The notes under the pieces were generated by a model. That model was given only the letters and a program-made list of their open reading frames with translations. It was not told the origin of the DNA and searched no databases. Of a DNA stretch of 17,533 bases, positions 14,374 to 17,533 are shown piece after piece. Position 1 is the stretch's first letter, and each line of letters opens with the position of its first letter. The position numbers and the translations under genes were made by a program. Origin of the DNA: RGIG2560 sp964418385 (GTDB lineage: Bacteria; Patescibacteriota; Microgenomatia; UBA1400; PJMF01); assembly GCA_964418385.1 (NCBI GenBank), contig CAYQLH010000014.1, positions 1 through 17,533 of the forward strand. Direction: 5' to 3'.

Positions 14374-14757
14374 ATGAATAAAAAACTTAAAGTAAGCGCT
14401 AGTTTGTTTGTTTTAATCATGTTAAGCGCTGGTGCTTTGGTACGGGCGCAATTTTCGTTCGCACAAAACTACAGCTCCACTCAGCCAGTGACTGCGACCG
14501 CGCGTGTAGTCGCCACCCCCACCCCCGCTCCAGTTGTAGTCGCCACTCCAGTGCCGACTCCGGTGCCCACCCCCACGCCGACTCCGGTTCCTGCTCCCAC
14601 ACCGACTCCAGTTGTAGTCGCCCCCCCCACCCCCACTCCTTCGCCATTGCCGGTTACGGCTGGTAGCGCGCATTTATCAGCATTTTTAGCCGTTGCCGGA
14701 ATTGCCACTTGCATTTTAGGCTTTTATCAGTTAAAATTAAAGAACTTGACAAAGTAG
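14374..14757 (+). CDS. Exported Pro/Thr-rich stalk protein with C-terminal anchor-like segment
   Basis: A 127-residue protein. Residues 1-31 look like a signal peptide (MNKKLK, hydrophobic core, cleavage near SFAQ|N). Residues about 43-93 are a Pro-Thr-Val repeat of the PTPTPVPTP type, likely an extended stalk. The C-terminus has LPVTAGSA (93-100), a hydrophobic span of about 20 residues and a short Lys-rich tail. This is the three-part layout of cell-wall sorting signals, with LPVTAG close to but not equal to LPxTG. The next gene shares the C-terminal pattern. Sortase processing is inference; a plain membrane anchor is the alternative. The start is leaderless by its promoter. Confidence 0.75.
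   Translation: MNKKLKVSASLFVLIMLSAGALVRAQFSFAQNYSSTQPVTATARVVATPTPAPVVVATPVPTPVPTPTPTPVPAPTPTPVVVAPPTPTPSPLPVTAGSAHLSAFLAVAGIATCILGFYQLKLKNLTK
14505..14650 (+). repeat. Low-complexity Pro/Thr codon repeat
   Basis: The stalk region is built from CCNAC(T/C)CC-type repeats. It includes an exact 17-base direct repeat, CTCCAGTTGTAGTCGCC, at 14528-14544 and 14606-14622, a partial third copy around 14507-14515, and a run of eight C near 14621. Such repeats can change length by slippage, so stalk length may vary between strains. Confidence 0.75.
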
Positions 14758-14800
14758 AATTGGCTGTCCAGATAAGAGGAACCAAGAAAGGTTAAGGACT

Positions 14801-15160
14801 ATGAAAAAAACTTTGACACTCATGCTCGCTGCAGCAGGCGCCGCTGTTACTTTGGGTCGCGTGCAAGCGCAAGAAGCATCTCCGGTGACCGTGAATGCTA
14901 CCAGCACGACTACCAACAGCACTGTGATCAGTCGTCGTCCACAAACGGTGGAGACAGTGGATACCAGCAGTAACGTGGTTTCCAACAATACCGTTGTTTC
15001 TTCTCAAACCACCACTGTCGCTGACACGAATACTGTCGTGGCCGATCGTTCTGTCGCTGAAACTCCAGTTTCTGGTAGTGCTGAGACGACCATGATGTTG
15101 GTCTTAGCCGGTCTTGCCATGGCTTCTTTTGGCACTTATCAAGTGTGCAAAAAGAATTAA
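14801..15160 (+). CDS. Exported Thr/Ser/Val-rich small surface protein with the same anchor-like C-terminus
   Basis: A 119-residue protein. Residues 1-23 form a signal peptide (MKKTLTLMLAAAGAAVTLG, cleavage near VQA|Q). The middle (about 25-85) is rich in Thr, Val, Ser and Asn, expected to be extended or beta-like and without Cys. The C-terminus has TPVSGSAETT, a hydrophobic span and the tail YQVCKKN. This aligns with the C-terminus of the preceding protein (PV(T/S), GSA, AG(I/L)A, G.YQ), so the two are paralogous at that end and probably sorted the same way. AAAGG at 14787-14791 lies 9 bases upstream. It is likely co-transcribed with the gene before it; a TTGACA at 14746-14751 lacks a good -10. 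A strong terminator follows. Confidence 0.75.
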   Translation: MKKTLTLMLAAAGAAVTLGRVQAQEASPVTVNATSTTTNSTVISRRPQTVETVDTSSNVVSNNTVVSSQTTTVADTNTVVADRSVAETPVSGSAETTMMLVLAGLAMASFGTYQVCKKN

Positions 15161-15180
15161 GAATTGGTGTGATTTAAAGA

Positions 15181-15206
15181 AAAACCCCGCTGGAAAGCGG
15201 GGTTTT
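15181..15206 (+). terminator. Rho-independent terminator after the surface-protein pair
   Basis: An 11-bp perfect stem, AAAACCCCGCT and AGCGGGGTTTT around a GGAA loop, 20 bases after the stop at 15160. It ends 4 bases before the recO -10 box, so the hairpin DNA occupies the recO -35 region. Confidence 0.88.
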
Positions 15207-15210
15207 GGTG

Positions 15211-15216
15211 TATAAT
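15211..15216 (+). promoter_or_regulatory. recO -10 box giving a leaderless start
   Basis: Perfect TATAAT followed by exactly 7 bases and the ATG at 15224. The -35 region falls in the terminator stem and shows no TTGACA-like sequence. The upstream in-frame ATG at 15215 lies inside the -10 box and so cannot be the start of a transcript from this promoter. Confidence 0.6.
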
Positions 15217-15223
15217 GAGACTT

Positions 15224-15763
15224 ATGTCAGCCAAAAGTCACAATCAACTGGCACTAGTAATCAAATGTCAACGCCATCACGAAACAGATCTCTTGGTGAC
15301 GCTCATTACTCGTGAGCGAGGTAAAATTCTCACCGTCGCCAAAGGTGTGCGCAAACTTACTTCTAAGCGTCGCTCGGCTTTGGAAGCAGGTAATCTCGTG
15401 CACGCGCAACTCATCGACACCAAAGGCTGGCCGCTTTTAACGCAAACCAAGCTTGTTGCTGATACCATCGCTGTCCGCCACGAACTTGCAGCCATGCGCA
15501 AATTTTTGCTTTTTCTGGAAATTATAGACCGTTTAATTGTGGCTGAAGAGCTCTCGCCTGAGCTTTTTGAGCAGATCCTTTATTTGCGCGAGTTGATCTT
15601 GCATCGTGTCAGTAATGAAATTGTACGCGAGCATTTCACCCACGTCTTGCAAGCACTCGGTTACGCCGATGAGCGACCAGAGGCTTCTATTAACCAACAA
15701 GTGAATGCTATTCTTGACAGTCAATTACGCAGTTTTGAGTACTTAAGTGTGAAAATTGAGTGA
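15224..15763 (+). CDS. recO: DNA repair protein RecO (short form)
   Basis: A 179-residue RecO, expected to bind single-stranded DNA and help load RecA in the RecFOR pathway. The N-terminal OB-fold pattern is clear: HHETDLLVTLITRERGKI (18-35) followed by VAKGVRKLTSKRRSAL, matching the RecO D..v.l.T...G......G..K..S pattern. A helical region follows. The protein is about 60 residues shorter than typical RecO (about 240) and lacks the CxxC zinc-finger pairs found in many homologues. The start at 15224 is set by the -10 box 7 bases upstream. The next gene starts 19 bases after the stop from its own promoter. Confidence 0.82.
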   Translation: MSAKSHNQLALVIKCQRHHETDLLVTLITRERGKILTVAKGVRKLTSKRRSALEAGNLVHAQLIDTKGWPLLTQTKLVADTIAVRHELAAMRKFLLFLEIIDRLIVAEELSPELFEQILYLRELILHRVSNEIVREHFTHVLQALGYADERPEASINQQVNAILDSQLRSFEYLSVKIE

Positions 15764-15766
15764 GTG

Positions 15767-15775
15767 TGATATAAT
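15767..15775 (+). promoter_or_regulatory. Promoter of the DUF218 membrane protein gene (leaderless)
   Basis: TGATATAAT, an extended -10 with perfect TATAAT at 15770-15775, followed by exactly 7 bases and the ATG at 15783. No clear -35. Confidence 0.6.
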
Positions 15776-15782
15776 AACTCAT

Positions 15783-16985
15783 ATGAAAAAGATGGCGATC
15801 ATTCTTTTCATTATTCTCTTGATTGCTTGTGATTTGATCAATCGTTCATATTTTGGTAGCGCTTATTTTGGCATTATCCTCGCTTTCGAAAAACTCATTA
15901 TCCTCGCTATTTTACTGGCGTTTTGCATTTTTTATATTTTGCGTCAAGCGCGTGAAACTATGTATTCCTACAGTCTGATGACCAATTTAGGCGTGATCAT
16001 TTTTTTGCTTTCCAATTTCCTTTTTCATCTTGGAGTTTTAATTTTCTTTTTTCACCCTTTCACCATTGAAGAAATCTATACCAGTGTCTTGGACTCTTTC
16101 GCGATTCACGTTTATTTTATGTCACCTTTAATTATTGTCATCGCGCTGATGCTTATTGCTAGCAATATCGCTCTGGTGCGCCGCGAGGGTTCGCGTTGGA
16201 CAAACAATCTTGGTCTCGTTCTCGGCTTTGGGCTTTTGTTTGGCACTGTAGTGGCACTCAATATCTACCATTGGCTTGCGCCCATAGTGGACGATTTTTC
16301 ACCGCGTTTAAGCGTTTTAGTTTACTTTTTAGAAGCGTTTTTTTGTCTTTGTTTAGCCTATCTTGAATGTATGATGATTGCCACTATCATTTGCACTCTT
16401 GGCTCTGAGCGTTATCAACCACCTTTGGATCAAGACTACATGATTATCTTGGGGTGCAAAGTGGATAAAAATGGTCGTCCGCTACCCATCCTTCAAGGAC
16501 GATTGGATCGCGCTCTTGATTTTGGCCGCACTCAAGCTACACAAAATATACCCCTTGTTTATGTGCCATCCGGAGGTCGCGGTCGAGATGAGCGTACATC
16601 CGAAGCTAGTGCGATGTCTCGTTATTTACGATCGCATCATGTAGAGTCACAACACATTGTCCCAGAAAATCAATCCACAAATACCCGCGAAAACATGATG
16701 TTTTCCAAAAAAATTATTGATAAACGCACCAAAGACGCGCGTGTAGTTTTTGCGACTACCGGTTATCATGTTTTCCGTAGCGGCGTCATCGCTCATAGTA
16801 TTGGTTTGCGCGCGGTGGGCATCGGGGCGAAAGCGCCGTGGTATTTCTACAACAATGCCCTTGTTCGTGAATTCGCGGCCAATCTAGTTGCGCAAAAAAA
16901 GCAGCACTTCTTCAATCTTGCCATGCTTTTGCTTCACCTCTTGGTCTTTTTTGGAATTGGAATTTACCTCGGAATTATTTACTAA
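15783..16985 (+). CDS. YdcF/SanA-type DUF218 multi-span membrane protein
   Basis: A 400-residue protein with about six N-terminal membrane spans (roughly 4-20, 29-53, 67-91, 108-130, 143-165, 180-205), a DUF218 domain (about 217-360) and one last span near 378-398. DUF218 signatures are YMIILGCKV near its start, GRLDRAL, the PSGGRGRDERTSEAS block and the PENQSTNTREN block. Family members (YdcF, SanA, ElyC) are linked to envelope maintenance, though biochemical roles are poorly known. The multi-span N-terminus resembles Firmicutes-type members rather than the single-span SanA. The start at 15783 is fixed by the -10 box 7 bases upstream; the frame itself begins 9 codons earlier. Its 3' end overlaps the convergent pilin gene by 11 bases. 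Confidence 0.85.
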   Translation: MKKMAIILFIILLIACDLINRSYFGSAYFGIILAFEKLIILAILLAFCIFYILRQARETMYSYSLMTNLGVIIFLLSNFLFHLGVLIFFFHPFTIEEIYTSVLDSFAIHVYFMSPLIIVIALMLIASNIALVRREGSRWTNNLGLVLGFGLLFGTVVALNIYHWLAPIVDDFSPRLSVLVYFLEAFFCLCLAYLECMMIATIICTLGSERYQPPLDQDYMIILGCKVDKNGRPLPILQGRLDRALDFGRTQATQNIPLVYVPSGGRGRDERTSEASAMSRYLRSHHVESQHIVPENQSTNTRENMMFSKKIIDKRTKDARVVFATTGYHVFRSGVIAHSIGLRAVGIGAKAPWYFYNNALVREFAANLVAQKKQHFFNLAMLLLHLLVFFGIGIYLGIIY

Positions 16986-17361
16986 TCCAACCATCTACCA
17001 AAGTAGGAATGCGCATTTGCGTAAAATTTGTCCCGAAAGCAACCGTGACTGTTAACTGAAACACTGCCCACGTAGACGCCAAAATTAAAATACCCACAAT
17101 CGCTGCCAAGATCCGGTCGCGCGCTTGTGCCACTTTGCCTTTATCACCAGCTGAAGAAATCCACAGCATCGCGCCCATCATCATGTGGTACAAAGTCATC
17201 ACCGCGCTCACCACAATCACCAACGTAATCACATTGCGCAATAAAAGCCCGGCATTACCATTGATGCTGATTCCCGCGCTATTGGGATTCAATGCTGACA
17301 AAGACAACGTCTCTTGGGCGTTAGCTTGCGGAATGAATGTATTTGTCCATTGTTGATCCAT
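16975..17361 (-). CDS. TrbC/VirB2-like pilin family protein
   Basis: A 128-residue protein with two hydrophobic spans (about 40-66 and 83-108) around a short basic loop reading GDKGKVAQARDRI. That loop-and-span pattern matches VirB2/TrbC-type pilins of type IV secretion and conjugation systems, whose CPR versions typically have a G(G/D)..KV..A...I segment between two helices. It would be an inner-membrane pilin precursor polymerised into a surface filament. The N-terminus is short and polar without a classical signal peptide. The start is taken as ATG at 17361; GTG at 17364 is an alternative. The promoter is a perfect consensus, fitting an abundant structural protein. Other type IV secretion genes are not visible in the window. 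Confidence 0.7.
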   Translation of the reverse strand: MDQQWTNTFIPQANAQETLSLSALNPNSAGISINGNAGLLLRNVITLVIVVSAVMTLYHMMMGAMLWISSAGDKGKVAQARDRILAAIVGILILASTWAVFQLTVTVAFGTNFTQMRIPTLVDGWISK

Positions 17362-17396
17362 CACGTTTTTCTTTCTGAACTCTCTATTTCCACATC

Positions 17397-17425
17397 ATTA
17401 TATTACAAAAGATCTCGTTTGTCAA
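17397..17425 (-). promoter_or_regulatory. Perfect consensus promoter of the VirB2-like gene
   Basis: On the minus strand TTGACA (17425-17420), a spacer of exactly 17 bases and TATAAT (17402-17397). The predicted start near 17390 gives a leader of about 29 bases, in contrast to the leaderless genes. The -35 box lies inside the last codons of the upstream reading frame. Confidence 0.8.
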
Positions 17426-17533
17426 CCGTCTGTTTGGCGCTGCGACATTTGAGGTAGTCAAGCAACTTTTCCTTCAAGGTAAAGAGAATGGGTGCGCCGC
17501 CGCCCCGTGAGTTTATGCGCATCAAAACTCCCC
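17403..17533 (-). CDS. 3' part of a gene entering from the right edge (hypothetical)
   Basis: A minus-strand frame is open from the window edge to a TAA at 17405-17403. The visible 42 residues end in LLDYLKCRSAKQTVDKRDLL and contain a Gly-rich turn (INSRGGGAP) at the start. An internal ATG at 17522 could alternatively start a 39-residue protein. It ends 42 bases before the pilin start and on the same strand, so it may belong to the same locus. Too little is visible to name a family. Confidence 0.45.
   Translation of the reverse strand, partial: GVLMRINSRGGGAPILFTLKEKLLDYLKCRSAKQTVDKRDLL

Noticed and set aside
14650..14670. LPVTAG as a proven sortase site
   Set aside because: It deviates from LPxTG, the paralogue lacks it, and no sortase gene is in the window; kept only as an anchor-like signal.
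17362..17364. GTG at 17364 as the pilin start
   Set aside because: An ATG follows directly and neither has a better Shine-Dalgarno; ATG is the simpler choice.
1..17533. UGA recoding as in Gracilibacteria or Absconditabacteria
   Set aside because: TGA ends the PilN-like gene and recO at sensible places, and no gene here needs TGA read through.

Overview
The window looks like a chromosomal segment from a Candidate Phyla Radiation (Patescibacteria) bacterium with the standard genetic code, since TGA ends at least two clear genes. The clues are a short RecO, a reduced PrmC, an RNase J, a stand-alone NAD(P)HX dehydratase, PilN/PilO-like proteins, a VirB2-type pilin, a membrane-bound DsbA-like thioredoxin and very large Pro/Ala-rich coiled-coil proteins. 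Gene density is high, intergenic gaps are short, and most proteins are small or compact. I cannot fix the lineage below this level without a database. No tRNA, rRNA, CRISPR array or insertion sequence was seen.

Layout. Bases 1-854 (minus): exonuclease III (xthA), probably followed by a gene leaving the window. Bases 926-3756 (plus): ftsE, ftsX and a secreted coiled-coil C39-like peptidase, which together read as a FtsEX-controlled peptidoglycan hydrolase module. Bases 3887-7389 (plus): two consecutive Pro/Ala-rich proteins of unknown function, 215 and 950 aa; the larger has a central helical domain and a long coiled coil. Bases 7510-9091 (minus): nnrD and prmC, overlapping by 8 bases. Bases 9172-10893 (plus): RNase J. 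Bases 10894-11121: a convergent intergenic region with two related perfect palindromes and a bidirectional terminator. Bases 11122-12339 (minus): membrane-anchored DsbA-like thioredoxin with a Lys-rich tail. Bases 12593-14297 (plus): PilN-like, PilO-like and a small single-span protein. Bases 14374-15160 (plus): two small surface proteins sharing a C-terminal anchor-like segment. Bases 15224-16985 (plus): recO and a YdcF/SanA-type (DUF218) membrane protein. Bases 16975-17533 (minus): VirB2-like pilin behind a perfect consensus promoter, and the end of one more reading frame.

The strongest cross-window pattern is in gene starts. Five genes (xthA, nnrD, 14374, recO, 15783) have a perfect TATAAT exactly 7 bases before the ATG, and two more (ftsE, 12593) have TTGACA...TAAACT exactly 6 bases before it. 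This predicts leaderless mRNAs. Genes inside operons (ftsX, prmC, 13257, 13983, probably 14801) instead carry Shine-Dalgarno sequences. The genome therefore appears to use two translation-start modes, split by position in the operon.

Functionally the window mixes envelope biology (FtsEX-hydrolase, pilus parts, oxidative folding, anchored surface proteins, DUF218) with housekeeping DNA and RNA genes (xthA, recO, rnj, prmC, nnrD). Best candidates for something undescribed are the Pro/Ala-rich pair at 3887-7389, the paired anchor motif at 14374-15160, and the palindrome pair after RNase J.
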